Program-made: the position numbers and the translations under genes | Part shown: positions 24,411 to 37,966 of the stretch, in pieces | How positions within the stretch are numbered: the stretch's first letter is position 1 | Layout of the letters: each line of letters starts with the position of its first letter | Notes under the pieces: model-generated | Databases searched by the model: none | What the model was told of the DNA's origin: nothing | Seen by the model: the letters and a program-made list of their open reading frames with translations, nothing else | From: Lichenostomus cassidix | Taxonomy: Eukaryota; Chordata; Aves; Passeriformes; Meliphagidae | Reading direction: 5' to 3' | Assembly (NCBI GenBank): GCA_008360975.2 | Contig: CM039193.1 | Coordinates: 14,436,501 to 14,500,500, forward strand | Length of the DNA: 64,000 nt

Positions 24411-27400
24411 GTGGTTGGTCTCTGGAGAGGGAGAAGGTGTGGGTCTGGCCCTCCTCTTTTGCTCAAACTCCTCTCTCTGAAAGCCAGCCTGTTTCTAACC
24501 AGTGAAATGAGGGAAGCCAAAATTGGGATAAGACTGTGCGATGGTAACAAGGCAAAAACTGTAATTGTGTTTGCACATTAGAAACCATGGCCAAAAATCT
24601 CATAATGTTGCCCACAGCAATACCCTGACTGCTTTGCTGGGCACACAATGTGTCAGCTGAATTCAAGAGCAGGCAAAGATGTATTGTGAGGAGATGTCAG
24701 AGTTGTAGATGGGGGAAAACCTTGAGAAAAGCATGTGTGTGGTCTCCTTGATGTGTCTTTCTCATGTGTATGGGTGTACAAAAATCAATTTGAACTTCAG
24801 GGTCAGCTTAAAGATCTTGTGATGACCCAGGCTGTGTTGAGCTGCAGGAGGAATTGATTCAGAATACGTCAGTGCAGGCAAAAGTAATCCTAAAGGATTT
24901 TTAATGATGGTGAATTTGGAGTTTTAATGGAATTTTAATGATGGATGATGCTTGGAGTTTTATACCTAGTTTACCTTTTGGAGGAAAAATATGGGGGTTT
25001 CCACAAAAACCCCAATATCACACCAAATATTTAATTTTAACTGAAAATTGGACCATGGACTTCTGAGGCTGGGACAAACACTAATCTCTGCATCTTCCAG
25101 AGTAGTCATGAATGCCTCTCTGAACTTACCTCACAAACTGTGCATTTTTGTCCATAATCTGGATATTTTCCTTCATCCTTTCTGGAAGTCACCCGCCTAT
25201 GATGCACTGCACTTTCTGCCACAGGGCTTAGGTCCATACAACCCTCCACTTCATTGATAATTGCCATGATTTTCAAGCTAGATGAGTTCTTGATTAAATT
25301 AAAAGGGATGCCTGTACTCAACTGGATGCTAGCTATTTTGCTTCCAAGGGTAATTAGTCATGGGTTTAAATAGAAGGAAATAATTGATGTACACATAGAG
25401 TGGAAGCACTTTTCTGCCATTATGGTCTGAAAACATATTTATTTGTTCATTCTGTCTGAACGTGAAGTAGCTCTTCTGTTAGCATGGTAAAATGAGTAGG
25501 CATTTTTACATAAGATTGTTCTGGGTTTTATTAGAAGCTATTTTCTAATTTCTGGAAGAGTGGGTAAGAGCAAATTACTTGAGTTTTTCATACTCAGAAA
25601 AGGAAAACAAAGGCAGTTTCCTGAAGAGTGAAAATGTATTGCCAACATGGTGGTTTTGGCATTGGTATCATGTGGCAGGTGTACATTGAGGTACATGTGT
25701 ACATATTTGCTTTTACAGAAACCTGTAGTTTGGAAAGGTTGTGGCTCAGGATTTCCATCTGGGAGGTGGGAGACATGCTGGTATCATCAACCAGTGGCAC
25801 AAGAAAGATCTTTCCTTTGTCTTCCTAAGTCCTTTTGCTCCACTGACCCTTTAGTTCAGGTGCCCTGTCTTCCTTCTCTTCTTCCACATCACCTGGCTTG
25901 CTCAGTTGTGTGATGACATCCTCAGTCTCATCTCTTTTATGCTTCCCTTGGGTCAGCCCCCATTCCCTTGCAGCATCCATGAGGTGCAGCCTCTCCTGAC
26001 TCGGGTTATTGCCATCTGTCCTCCAAGGAAGTCATCTTGATTCTCTCTTCAGTTCTGTGTCCACCTTTTCACTTAGCTTTCTTTGGTGAGTTTTTACAGG
26101 AAAGAAACACCTCACACACAGGATACAGACCACTAATTATTGGAGGATGTGGTGTCTTAGCCAGGGAAAAAAAGTAGCTGAAAAACTGGACTAAGGTCTG
26201 AACTAAAGGTCCTTCAAGGAAAGATGGGACCCAGTCCAGGGCTCCCACATTCTGTGGGCCTAAGCCACCAGCCACTAAAGAATAGAAAACCCTTTTGTTT
26301 GCTGCTTTGGCTCATCTGATTTTGACTGAAATCCACAAATTTCTGGCTGACTTGCACTGTATTTCTGTATTAGTTTCATGAGGAGGCTGTTGGGTGAAAA
26401 ATATCATCTATGTGTCGTTAAAGTCATAGCATTGCTTCCTACTGTGCTCTAAATCTGACAGGAGTTCCATCTTGCTACTGCATGTAGGAATTGCCCCTGC
26501 TGCCTGTGCAAATGCCAGGGTGCCACTTCTTTCATGTCTCTTCCCAGGCTAGGGAAATGCCTTTTGGAAACCTGCACTGTCAGCTAAGCTGACAAAGGTT
26601 TTATTTAACATGAGGCAGAACTAATACCCTTTAAAGAAAGCTGCCATGCCGTTAATTGTCACTCTGGTTTGTGTCAGATGCTTGCAAGAAGCGTGCTTGG
26701 TTCCTCCACAAACACAACAGCATCTTTCACTCTTAGTGAATGTGTTCCAGATGTTCCACCCTGTGAGAATTTCTTGCGCCCACTGCAATGCCAAGAGAAA
26801 AATAAAGCAGTTCAACTTATTTAACCCAGATCTCAGACTGTCTGTCTGCATCATCTAACTCCATCAAGCTGATGGAGTACATGGAATGGATGGAAAACAT
26901 GTGGTTTCTATAGACTCCTGCATTTCATGTTGGCTAACAAATGTAGCATTCGTTTACCCAAGGCCATAACAGGCCTGAGCCTAGACCCGGTGTATTCCTG
27001 GCAGGTTCCCTGTATCTTTCCCAAACCATCAGTCCTCAGGCCTGGAGCCCTCAGAAAACTTTGCCAGTCCTCCTGTTTCTCCTCATGTTATCAGCTTGTG
27101 GACTCCTTTATTTGCCTTCCTTATAGGCCAGACAGAAATGGTGCCTAAGCTGCCCTTAAAAATTTAAACGGACTGCAATCCTTTCCTGCCCAAATATTTT
27201 GTGAATGGCATTGGGGCCTCTTGTGTTAGTGGCTGTAGCTCAAATACTCATTGTAGTATTTCCAGGCGAACAAAAACCTGGGGCTTGTGGAAGGATTTCA
27301 GAGAGGTCCACTCAGGATGGGATCTGAGCTGCCCTACACAGACTGCCTTGTTAAATGAAATGTCAGGTGTGAACCTTCTGAACTACCTAAGGGAACTACT

Positions 27401-28775
27401 GAAGTGGATAATCGCAGGGAAGGCCAGGAAAACCAGCTGTGACTCTTGATGCACTACAAAGCCCTGGATCTTCCAGCTGAGCATGTTGGAAAAGGTGAGA
27501 TCTCTATATTTAGCCCAAGAGTTTTCCATAAGAGGCGTAGTTTTGTGGTTTAGGCATTGGGACATGACTCACAGACATAGTGACACACTGCCCAAGTAAT
27601 CCCACTCGTGTGGTATGGGAATTACAGGTACTTGGTTTTTCCCTTATGGAAAATGGATGTGAGAGTTCCTGACCATTGAGAGGACCTTACTACAAGGAAG
27701 AAGGTATTGGGTTGCTATGAGAATGAAGGAATTGGTGTGAGGATGTATGCCTATGTGAACACCATAGTCTGGCAAGGGAGTGGAGAGTCCTAAAGTTTGG
27801 CAAATCACTTAAAAAATCCCTGGGCGGTTTTTAGAAGTCCCTTGTCTGAACAGAGCTCTAAGAGGTTGATACCTCTTAAAATACTTTGGGTATTTTAGGG
27901 GAAGCCTGTGGTGCCTGTCTCAGGTGCAAGGCTCCAGCCCTGTCTGGGTCAGAGATATTGATGTCACAATCACTGCTGTGCTCCCTCAGGGCACTGAGGC
28001 TGTAGCTTGACCTGCAGTGAGAAGTGGTGTGAGCTGGCAGGAGCTCTGGCGTGCAGCTAGTTCTACAGGGGGTTTGCACTGACCAGCCAGGTCTTCATCA
28101 GGAGCCCCAAAGACAGGGCTTCGGTGCTAGGGAGTTGCACTTTCTTTACAGATATACATGGGACTTTTTTTTCAGTGGCCACGCAGTTGGGACAAATTCT
28201 AGTTCTTACTGAAAGCTCATTGTCATTTGAAAATAGCACAAGTATAACTGACCTGCTTTCTACTGACTCCCCAGCAGATCCTGGTATTTCCTGGTCCCTC
28301 TTGGACTTCACTGCGGCATCCAGGACCTGATTTCATGGAAGTGCTGAGACTCTGCTTTTACAGTGCTAGGCACCTCGGAGGTGATGGGGATGTGTTGCTG
28401 GCACTCTGACTCTGTACTTCCTTCCAAACCTCCCAAACAGAAATGTCAGAGCAGCAGCTCTGCTCTGTCCTCTTATAGGGCAAAGGAGAGGCCACCAAAG
28501 TGCTTTCATCCTCCAGCCTAAGAAAGAAACTCTGAAGAAGATGGTATGTGGTGACCTATGTCCCCACATGTGCCTCTTCCAGGGCCATTCTGTACAGGAT
28601 TACATGCAAATCCTTTGGCACATCCACCTCTACACCATGGCTGTCTGAGGTTTTTGAGGCTGGAGGACATAGATGTTCTCTAAGCCCTTTCAGAAATGAT
28701 TTCCGTCCTTTGAGCTGTGTGAAAAAAGCAGAACCAAAGCAGCATGCAAGAACAATTATTAAACGTTGTTAATTA
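24411..28775. other. Unique non-coding stretch with one local duplication
   Basis: No gene or further transposon was recognised. An imperfect tandem duplication of period 34 occurs at about 24901-24964; both copies start TTAATGATGG and end TTGGAGTTTTA. Confidence 0.5.
24901..24964. repeat. Imperfect two-copy tandem duplication, period ~34
   Basis: TTAATGATGG at 24901 recurs at 24935, and each copy continues to a TTGGAGTTTTA string. The copies differ by a few substitutions and an indel, which is consistent with an old local slippage event. Confidence 0.7.
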
Positions 28776-28779
28776 GGAT

Positions 28780-29190
28780 GTGTGAAGATGGTCCCTCTCC
28801 CCTTTTCCTTTGAAGCATGAAAGCCCAGAGGGAGCCTTTATTAAAGTCAACAAAGAAATCTCAAAGGGAAAAATTCCCTTCTTTAATGTGGTCACACACA
28901 TCATCTCCCGCCTGGTGTGACCTGACATGTGAATGTGATTAGGGACTGTGTCACATCGGGGCGCAGGCACACTGTGCCCCAAGCCATGGAGAGGAGAAGA
29001 GGGAAAGAGTCCACACAGCTGGTCTTACATCCAGTTGCTTGGATCCTCTTGCTGCTGATGCCATAAATGCAGCATCTGGAGCTCGCTTGTGATGGATCAC
29101 ATATCTTTTGTTAACTACTTTTGATTTAGCGTGTTCTCTTTCCAAATCAACCTCTGATAAAAGCGAGCTGCAGCGTCCAGGGTAGCAGCT
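28780..29190. promoter_or_regulatory. Candidate conserved non-coding element
   Basis: This is complex A/T-rich sequence with clustered factor-like cores: ATTAAAGTCAACAAAG (forkhead/TCF-like), TTTAATGTGGTCACAC, ATGCCATAAATGCAGC, TTTTGTTAACTAC and TTTGATTTAGCG. There is no repeat signature. Function is inferred from texture only. Confidence 0.28.
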
Positions 29191-30544
29191 GGATATTCCA
29201 TCCTGGATTCTTCTGGAGGGGTGGATGCTGAATTACAACCCAGATAAGTTTTGTTTGTGTGTTTTAAAACAAAGGGTTTTTTTGGAGCCTCACAGCAACC
29301 TGATTATGGGGGTGCTGATGGGCTCAGGGAAGCCCATCAGAAATAGCAAATATCCTGCTGTACTTTGGGAGTTGGGGTAGAAAACCTCCAGGTTCAGCTT
29401 GGTTACGTAACAAGCAGTCACAGCATTACTTCCCACTCAAATTCCCAAATAGCATCATTTGTAGGCATAAATACTTTGTCCTCTTTAATCCCAAATGTCA
29501 AAGGCAGAATTTGAGAAGTGCTGCTTCAAAATTTTAGCTTCCCTAAAACCTTCCTTATAGGGAAAGGTGGGGTATGGTGAGCTTTGATCCATAGGATCAA
29601 AGACATTGGGGTCTTGCACTGGAGCTGTATTTGCTGCTGCATGCAGGTCATGAAGACAGGGAAGAGTATGTTGCATTCTACTTTTATTGTAGGAAAATAT
29701 GAGAAAAACATGAGGAAAAATGCCCTTTCCTGTTCCCTGAGCTGCGGGCTGGTGAGAGCAAGGCTTGGTTGCTTCTCAAGGATGCTATATATTAATAAAT
29801 ATGCATTATTAAATAAAGCATATTTAATCATGGAGATAAAATAGGGCAGGGCTGGTATAAAATTCACAGAGTGGAGAATCTGTAGCTTCATGGACTTTTC
29901 AGGAACATCACTGGTTGTTCTGCAAGAAATGTTTTGCCCAAAGAAAACCATGCAAGATGTTCCGTTCTTGTTCTGCTCTGTGGCATTTTTTTTGTTTGGT
30001 ATGACCGTGTTGTATCTAGATAATTTTCAAAAATACCAGGATTTCCTCCTCCCCGCATTGTTAATTTAGAAATGGGGCAGCACCCTCACTGAGCTCTTCT
30101 ATAGCTGATATTACCAACCACATCCCTCTCCATGTCCCAGAGCTAGGCTGCAAGCTTAGATTTTTCCAACCAAAATTCTCCCTCCCTTTCTTTTCTAAAG
30201 AAGACAACAAATAATAATAATTTTTAAAATAAAGGCCAAATGAAAACAAAGCCATTTCCAAAGAGAAGCATCCAGACACTTCCTTCTGATACCCAGATAG
30301 CTTGGCACAATCATCTAATCTTCTGCCTTGACTGCTATGCTGGCTGGCCACATCTGAAAGGAGGGAGATCAGCCAGCAGTCAGAGCCAGGATCCATGAGC
30401 AACGTTGGTGGCAAGGAGGCCTTGGCAGTGGCTTCCTCTCTCACAGCCGCCTTTTTCCCCTGCTGGAGGCTCCAATTGTTGGGCAATGGCACATGAGGCT
30501 CCCCCGAGCCTGGCAGAGCCCTACAGGAGCCGGCTCCGTGCTGT
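29191..30544. other. Unique non-coding stretch
   Basis: No gene recognised. An A/T-rich patch lies at 29785-29835. The minus-strand frames of 141-143 codons at 29526-29951 and 30061-30492 have no domain. Confidence 0.5.
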
Positions 30545-30545
30545 G

Positions 30546-30762
30546 AGCAGACAATGCAATTAGCTGGGTTTCACAATGTGCCACTTTGGGTGACCTTTCC
30601 AGGGAAAATAATTAGAGGGAGACCATGTCTGCTGTTGATAATTGGCTTCATTAGCTCTGAGGTTAATTTCAGAGATGTGCCCAGGAAGCAACAGAAGAGG
30701 CTCAGGGGAGGCTGCCCAGTTAATTACTTGTGAAATAAAAAAGTCCGTAGGCTTTGTCCTAG
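30546..30762. promoter_or_regulatory. Candidate conserved non-coding element (TAAT-rich)
   Basis: A run of homeodomain-type cores is present: GCAATTAGC, AATAATTAGAG, GATAATTGGC, CATTAGC, GGTTAATTTC and AGTTAATTAC. A nuclear-receptor half-site (TGACCTTTCC, about 30591-30600) lies among them. No simple repeat accounts for it. Conservation was not tested. Confidence 0.3.
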
Positions 30763-33644
30763 TATGTGTTTTCAAGGGAGTCCACAGGGCAGCCAGAAGG
30801 TTGGATCCTTCTCCTGCCATCACAGCGATGGTGGGATCAAACAGCCTCTCTGAATGGGAAGCTTCCAACCCCTTGGTTCTGGCTTGCTTGATTAGGGGAT
30901 TTGAAACCCAGGGTCAGGATCTGCGAGGACCCACATGATCACCCAGGCTGGAGCTGGAGGACAGGAGTGGCTGCAGCACAAGCTCTCTTTTCTCAGAGTT
31001 TGAGGAGCAAGACGACATCCCCTATGTAGACCTGTTCTTTCTGGTGGCACTGAGGGTCCAGATGATGGGAGAAAGACAGGCAGGAAGGGAAGCACCCCAG
31101 GCAGCAGAGCCACAAGCCGTCTCCATACTGCATTTGGTCTGGCACCACAGACACAAGTGCCACTTTCTGTTTGTCACCAGGGCTGTCCTTGCATTGCCCA
31201 GAAGGTTTATCTATAGGTCCATGTCCCTCTCTACACAGGCAATTAGAGCCCAAACTTGAAACTGTGCAGGCTTTGACTTCCCCTCACCAAAGCTAAACTG
31301 ACTCTCAGTAGCTTTGGTGGAGTTTGCCCAAACCAGGAGACTGGGAAGAGGCAGAGCCTCAGTGTGTTCCCTCACAGCAGCCTCAGAGGAGAGACAAGTT
31401 TTTCAGGCAGGAGAGTCAAGCATAAAAAGGGCTGGGAGATGAGCACTTGGGAATACATTCCCACAGCAAGCAGTTGTTCAGGAAAGAAGTGACCAGGTCA
31501 GAGGAAAAGCATATAAACAACCCAGAGAGAGAATCTTTTTGGCTGCCAGTTTGTTTACATCTTGCAGAAGAGAGCGTCGCAAGCCGCGTGATTCTCTGGC
31601 TAAATATGACACAAAGTTCCCATCCTTTCCAATGATAACAAAGGGAGAGGACTCCTAGAAGTCACGTCTGTATTTCCTGTCTGAGTTTTGGCATAAAGAA
31701 GTACTGTAGGTTGTACCCTAATAAAACTATCAAAGGGGTTTTTGTTTGCTTGGGTTTCCTTTCCTTGGGCACACAATTCCCTGGGAAAGCTTTCTGCAGT
31801 GTGGTGCGGACGGCGGAAAGGTGGGAAGTGTCTGGGATGTGTATGAGAGACAGACCCTTCCTCTTGGCCTGAATAAACCCATTCTCGGGCATGGCTGGAC
31901 TCAGGGAGACTGTGGATTAAGGTTCAAAACTGCATCATCAGATAAAGACTGGGGCTTTTAAGGGAGCCAGCAGAACTTGGAGGTAGAGGTGCCAGACTAT
32001 CCTACTGGAAACTGAGCGTTTTCATGCTCTCGAGATTTTAGGAAAATCCAACCCAGAATTTCCTGGTTTAGGACTTGCTGTTTTGTCCCTTAATATCCCA
32101 AGTATTCAGATCAGCTCTTGGCACTCAATTCCTCCCTCCTCTTCCAGCAGAAAGGGCATTCACCTAGTGACAGAGATGAAATTACACCTTAATGGTGGTA
32201 ACATACTTCAAGAGTACATTGGATCATCCCCAGTCTTCAAGTTTCTCATTTGTGTTTGGAGTCCAATTTTACCTCTATCAGTGATTGCAGCTAAGTTGAT
32301 GTACGTGATGTACTTCTGTGGACCCTTTGATGTGCACGTTATGTGAGAGCATTAGTTCAGTTTAATACTCACTAGAATGTTCTCCCTGTTGTGAAAAGCA
32401 CCACTGAAATTCAGCATGTTTAGGACCAAGGAGGTCCAGCAAGATTTATTTGAAAAGCCTGTGCTCAATATCTAGTTGGTGTAAATCCATCTAGATCCAT
32501 GGAAGTTGAAGCAGCCACACTGATTTCCATGCTCTGGGTGTATCCTAATAATCTGCAGCTCATACCTCATAAAATGTTTCAAAGCCATAAGAAAAATGTT
32601 GCTTTCTATTCCATGCTATAAGATCTCTTTTTTCCCCCTAAAGCTTTTACAGTGAGACATGTTCATTCGTTCCCAAACTGGTTCTGGTTTTTGCAAGTGT
32701 GTTCCTGGTTAACATTTTCTCAGCAGTTGAGAGGATTTGCACCAAAGGTTTGGTCTCTGCAGTTGTGAGGGTGGGTGGCTGATGAGATCACATGCCGTTG
32801 TTTCTGCTCCATGAATCAAAGCCTTAAAGCTTAGAGTTGAAGGTCCAAGAGAAAAAATTAATAAGTAACAGGCTTCTAGGGAAGATCTTTGCAGAGCTAA
32901 GTGTTTGGTCAAAATTAAGGAGGTCTTGTGACACATTTTCACAAGTACCTGAACATTTATTAATGATCATCTCAGATTCTGAAGAGGCAGAAACTACCCC
33001 AGCAGTTTAATGATGCTCTTTGTGTATCTTTTAAGTTTTTCTACTGGCATTAGTGTGAGAATTGGTTCATTTGTATTTAGTACTTTGAACGCAGTCTTTT
33101 ATTCTAAATCAGCCATTCCTTTTCTCCTTCACAATCACGTCTTTAGCTTTATAACCTCTCCACACAGATACAGCCTTAAATCAATGCTTGGCTTCAGGCT
33201 AGTGATATTTCTTTATCAGAAAAATATCTGGCAGCAACTCCCCAGTGGATCTGAGAATTAGGCTGTATTAAAAATAAGGTTATACTTGGTCATTTCTGCT
33301 ATACTGTCTTCAAGCAAGCATAAAGCTCGCTGCTCCTTTATCCATGTCACTTATGGATTTCCATATTGCCAAAGGAGTCACATAGCATATTGCAAAGGCA
33401 GATTACCTGGAATAAATCATATGGTGAGTGTTGCAGTTTTACAGGCGTCTGGCTTTGGGAAGATTTGATCCTGAAATGAGGTTTGATGATGAAGGTTAAA
33501 TGATCACTCAGAAATTATGGGAATGCCCTCCATTTATTTGGAGAACTGCGAGAGCCCTCTGGCATACAGGAGATCTTTACTTGTCTTCTTCTGATGCAAC
33601 ACTTCCCTCACTTGCTCTCTTCCCTCACTTTCCCTCTTCCCTTC
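30763..33644. other. Unique non-coding stretch
   Basis: No gene recognised. A few clustered CpGs lie near 31575-31590 and 31805-31815. A pyrimidine-rich tract at about 33600-33644 leads directly into the LTR fragment. Confidence 0.5.
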
Positions 33645-33770
33645 TGTCATGGTTTAATCCCAACCAGCAACTAAGCTCCTCACAAGCTGTTTGCTTGGTC
33701 CCCCCTGGTGGGATGGGGGACGGAATCAGAAGGGTGAAAGGGAGGAAACTGGTGCTTTGAGATAAAGACA
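33645..33770 (+). mobile_element. ERV LTR fragment (5' end of LTR)
   Basis: The segment begins TGTCATGGTTTAATCCCAAC and continues CAGCAACTAAGCTCC. It then has CCCCCTGGTGGGATGGGGGA, GGAATCAGAAGGG and TTTGAGATAAAGACAG. I recall this order as the start of a common avian endogenous retroviral LTR (TGTCATGGTTTAACCCC, CAGCAACTAAGCACC, GTGGGATGGGGGAGAGAATC, GAGATAAAGACAG). The match stops near 33770, so the 3' part of the LTR is missing or too diverged. No retroviral coding sequence is attached. Strand is given as in the remembered consensus. Confidence 0.75.
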
Positions 33771-34890
33771 GCGGTGATTGTGAAATCAGTGACACCATCC
33801 GAGGATTTGTTTTGAGGCAGAATTGCTGGTTTCTTGGGTCATGGACATGATGGGTGCAGGGAGTTTGGAGTGAGCAGGTGTCCTCTTGCCAGCCCCCTGG
33901 TGTGTTTTCCCCAGCTGTGTTCAGACCTGTCCATTTCACCACAAACCCCATCCCATTAAACTGCCCTTCGTGTGTGCTGATTTTTGTTTCTGAGCAGAAG
34001 CAGGAAACCAGCCAATGTGTGAAAAGAGGGAATAATGGCATGACCTGTCTAAGTTTGGAACCAAGGCCTGATTTGCAGTTTTGGGTCTGCTCTGTTTTTT
34101 CTCTAATCAACTCAGCAAATGGGTTTTGGGTGAAGCACAACCCGTGTCTGCTGAGTAAGACCAGTGAACAGAGAGCTCTGAAGCAGAACAGAGCTGGCAG
34201 CTGCTGAGGGTGAGCTCACCTTCGCTGTGGGATTTTATTGTGCTTGGATGTGGCCTCAGAGAACCACCACAGTGCAAACACTTGCCAGGAGTAAACATCT
34301 GGAGGCCAGAGCTGTTGCTTAGTCTGTGTGTGCAGTATCTTGCACAGAGAGGTCCCAATCCAGGCGAAAAGTGTGTAGCAAATAATAACAAAAAGAAGCA
34401 AAGGAATTTTTGGCTAACACAGTTAATTAGCCTGTCATTCTTCTGTTCCCTGGAGATGACCTAACAGAGTTGTCTTCAAAATACAGTGATTTTGTAAGAA
34501 TGTAAATATTATTTTAGTCATCTTTAAAATTACTTGTTCAAATGTCAAGAATGGCATTAGTGTGAAAGAGGCTATTCTTTCCATTTCATTTCCTCTTTCT
34601 TTTTTCTGTCTCATAATATTTAGAGCCACCTGTGTAGACTATTTCTCAGTACCTTTCTTTTTGTCAGCAGGTAATCTTGTCACTAATGCTGGGAGGGGTT
34701 CTTTTTCTTTTTTCTTTTAAATCATCTTTAATGTCACTTTCTTTCTCCAAGTGCTGAGCTGGAAGGTTGGGAAATCTTGTCAGAACTCCAGAGCTTTGCA
34801 CTTTCCTCACCCAATCTGACAGGCATGGTTGAGTAGTTAGCACCTGGCCCTGAGGGTCAGGGCACCTCAACCTATTTCTAGGTCTTTCCT

Positions 34891-34945
34891 GTATTTACCA
34901 TGTGACCCTGAATGAGTCACACTCTGAAAAATGTGACTGCAAATT
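34891..34945 (+). mobile_element. Possible MIR SINE core remnant
   Basis: ACCATGTGACCCTGAATGAG followed by TCACACTCTG resembles the MIR core TGTGTGACCTTGGGCAAGTC followed by ACTTAACCTC. The match is short and would need a profile search. Confidence 0.3.
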
Positions 34946-36189
34946 GAAATAATGAGAATTTCTTAATCCTTGGCTTGACGCTGCAGTGAGCTGGGTTACC
35001 CGCCCTGCTGTTCTTGGGGAGAACTCTCAGATTTCATACCTTGGACCTACACTGGTGCCTGGTATCCTGGGATTGGCACGGGGGGTATGCAAAGCACAGC
35101 TGCTTGCCAGGGACCCTGTGTCACCAGGGCTGTCCCACTTCCACTGCCTGCCAGTGAGCTTTGAGTGGAATGAAGAAAGCCTAAATATTTAAAAAAAAAA
35201 GTAGTGAAATTTGCACAGGAAGCCTCAGGTGCTCCACCAGGGTTGTTTGAGACCCTCAGATGGTGGCATCGGCTTTCCACATCAGTTTTCCTCATCAGCT
35301 CCTAAATGTTGTGAGCAGATGGATGTCCAGGGACTTCCCCATAGACAATTTTCTGCCACAGTCACCTGGTAAAGTGCCTGCCAGGCCAGGATGCACTCAG
35401 TGACCACGGCAGTAAAAGGCAGTTGTTTGAAGAAGTACCTGAAACTTTTAAGTGTATTACAGGAGGTACAGATGACACAGAGGATGTTGATGGCCCCCAG
35501 GGTCAGTCATCTCATAAAACACATGGAAGAGTTGTCTTCATTTCATGAAACGTCTGCTTTCACAATATGGCCTGTTATTTAGCAAGTCAGCAGAAGCAGA
35601 ATTTCACACTCTTGTCTTGTTTGTGGGCACTAAACATAGGAACAATCTATATGAGTGGTTTGTTTCCCTTGTCCCTCCACTGCTCATTCCCAGGTACTGG
35701 TGCACAGAGGCACTCAGACAAAACAACTGAAGTTCATCTAATATCTAGTTAAATCAAAACCTCTGTAAAACACTCTCAGCTTTTCAGAGGTGTTGGAAGC
35801 TGAGTTGTTTTCACACCCCCCCTCCAAAGCAGCAGTGCTTCCTGCAGCCCCACTTCATCTCAGGGTTCTCCTGCAGCTCAGCCTGTGACGAGGTGAGGGA
35901 GAGCCATTTAATATAAGGATGGAAGAAACTGCTGTGTTTCAGCTGTAGACTTGAGCACATTGGGGTCCCTGGGTGCTAATCAAGAAGACTGCCTTGCCTC
36001 TGTGATGTGTCTGATTGAGGCAAGGAAGAAGCCCATGGAGAGGGAGGAGAGGTGAAGCTGGAGGAGCACTGCCTGCTCTTGCTTGTTGTGTTTCCCATTA
36101 GCAGGAGCGAGGGGTCTGAGAGTCTCAGTCCTGTCCGAGTTTGCAAGACACACCTGGCGAGAGATTGTTTGTGTTTAATATAATTCAGG

Positions 36190-36216
36190 AACAACAGCAA
36201 CAACAAAAACAACAAA
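36190..36216. repeat. (AAC)n-like short repeat
   Basis: A 27-base stretch is built of imperfect CAA/AAC triplets (ACAACAGCAACAACAAAAAC...). It is read directly from the sequence. Confidence 0.85.
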
Positions 36217-37847
36217 ATCAAACAGTCCCCAGGCGGTGGGCAGATGAAAATAAACCACTAAAGCATAGGCTGGACATCAGCAGCATGGTGGGTCTTGCAT
36301 GACAGTGTGGAGCATGTGTCCTGGAGCCAAAGGAAGGGGCATGTGGAGGGGATGTGTGTGACCCAGGATGGTGAGAGAGCTATGTGGAGAGGCAGAGGAG
36401 ATTTCACAAGGCTTCTGGGGAGAACTGCCCACATTGGGGGCTTCAAAAGTGCTGGAGACTTTTCCCCTGCATCACAAGAACTGTGAGAAGCAGCGGAAGA
36501 AGAGGAGGAGATAACTGTGTTTATTCTGGCAAGACTGTCTGAAATTGGGAGATAAAGCACAAGGATTGTTTTGTCTGTGCCTTCACACTTTTTCATTATT
36601 GTGTCTCCCAGTGTCTCTTGCCTTGGGTCCTTTCTCTTCATTGCTTGTTTTGGAGGGGGAGGAGCAGGGATTGCTCCCTGGCTCTGGTGCAAGTAGGGCA
36701 AGGCAGGTGCTAGCCCAGAAGTTCCTGTCCTGAACATCTTTCTCCCTTTTCCTTTGGGCAGATAGTCCCAATGCCTAAGGTGAGGTCTCAGGACAAAGCA
36801 GGTACGGGAGATGTTCTTCGGTGGGTTGATGTTTGAACCTTTGCCTGTCCTCTCCCATCCCTCCCTTCCATCTTGCCCTTCCTTCCCCACTATGGGAGAT
36901 CTCAGCACCATCCTTTTCAGCCCCATTCACCCACACACCACTTTCACAGTGGGATTCATTCACTTCCCTGCTTGGCTTGATTTCCCAATGTGCTTGGCTT
37001 CTGCTATGGTGCTCCACCACTTCATGCCCTGAAGTTTGACTTCTCCCTGGATCCATCAGCAGAGCCTGCAGTTGCAGGGCAGTTGTTACGGTAGAAGTCA
37101 CCAGTTCCAGGTGAAAACCCGGGTGAAGCATAATTGTCACATACCCTCTCTCCCTCTGTCACTTCCCCTAGTCAAGGCAGCAGGAAAGTAAATCCCCAAC
37201 CTGCAATGGAAGCCAATGGGTGTTTGTCCCATTGGATGCAGGATGTGCAGCCCTGGAAGGGATGTTGCCATTGATGATGCACAGAAGACACGGGACACAG
37301 AACTGTCCCCTCTGTCAACCCCTGAGAGCCCTGAAGAGGGATGGGGCTTTCATGGACATCTAGAAGGATCCTTCCTTCCTGCCTGAGTTCAGCCTTTGCA
37401 GCAGAGATGGGGCAGTGCATGGGTTGTGCTCCCACTGCCCTTCATAAAGTCACCAAACATCTTGACAACATGAAATAACCAGGAATTCCAAAACTTTCCC
37501 CATCTCCCCACTGCTCTGATGTGTGATGCTTGTTGCTGGTGCCATTTTGGGGACAGATTGGATCTTTGAAAACAGTGTGACCTGGTGCAATCCCAAGCAT
37601 CCACACAGGATGTTTGCTGGCCTATTTTCTGCTTTAACATTGTGTTTTCGGGGGTGGGGGGGGCAGCCATGAGATCAGGCTGTGATGGCAAAGAATTGTT
37701 CTTGCCAAAGAATTCTGCTTTCCTTGGGAAAATGAGACACAACCACTCCCCATGTACAAGCCATCTTTTAAGGCACATTAGGAGTAATGGCTGTCAGATG
37801 GAGTGAGCTGGGGATACACAGCCAGTGCAATTAGTGGGTGTATGACT

Positions 37848-37966
37848 GGAGGGAATTAGTTAATTCAGGCTTTGATTCTGTCCTCTTAGAAGACAACAAA
37901 TGAGAAGACATGCCATTAGAGGAGATGAGTTGTCTTAATCATTCATTTGACATTCTTGTTCTTTCT
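37848..37966. promoter_or_regulatory. Candidate element with palindromic homeodomain site
   Basis: GAATTAGTTAATTC at 37853-37866 has 6-bp arms (GAATTA/TAATTC) around a 2-bp centre. Downstream TTAATCATTCATTTGACA (about 37935-37952) adds homeodomain/TALE-like cores. The role is inference. Confidence 0.3.

Larger units (their letters stand above)
33771..37852. other. Unique non-coding stretch
   Basis: No gene recognised. It contains a possible MIR remnant near 34.9 kb and an AAC-rich patch at 36.19 kb. The 222-codon minus-strand frame at 36258-36926 has no domain and is regarded as chance. Confidence 0.5.

Noticed and set aside
36258..36926. 222-codon minus-strand open frame
   Set aside because: No recognisable family; frames also open on the opposite strand; ordinary composition. 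Treated as chance.
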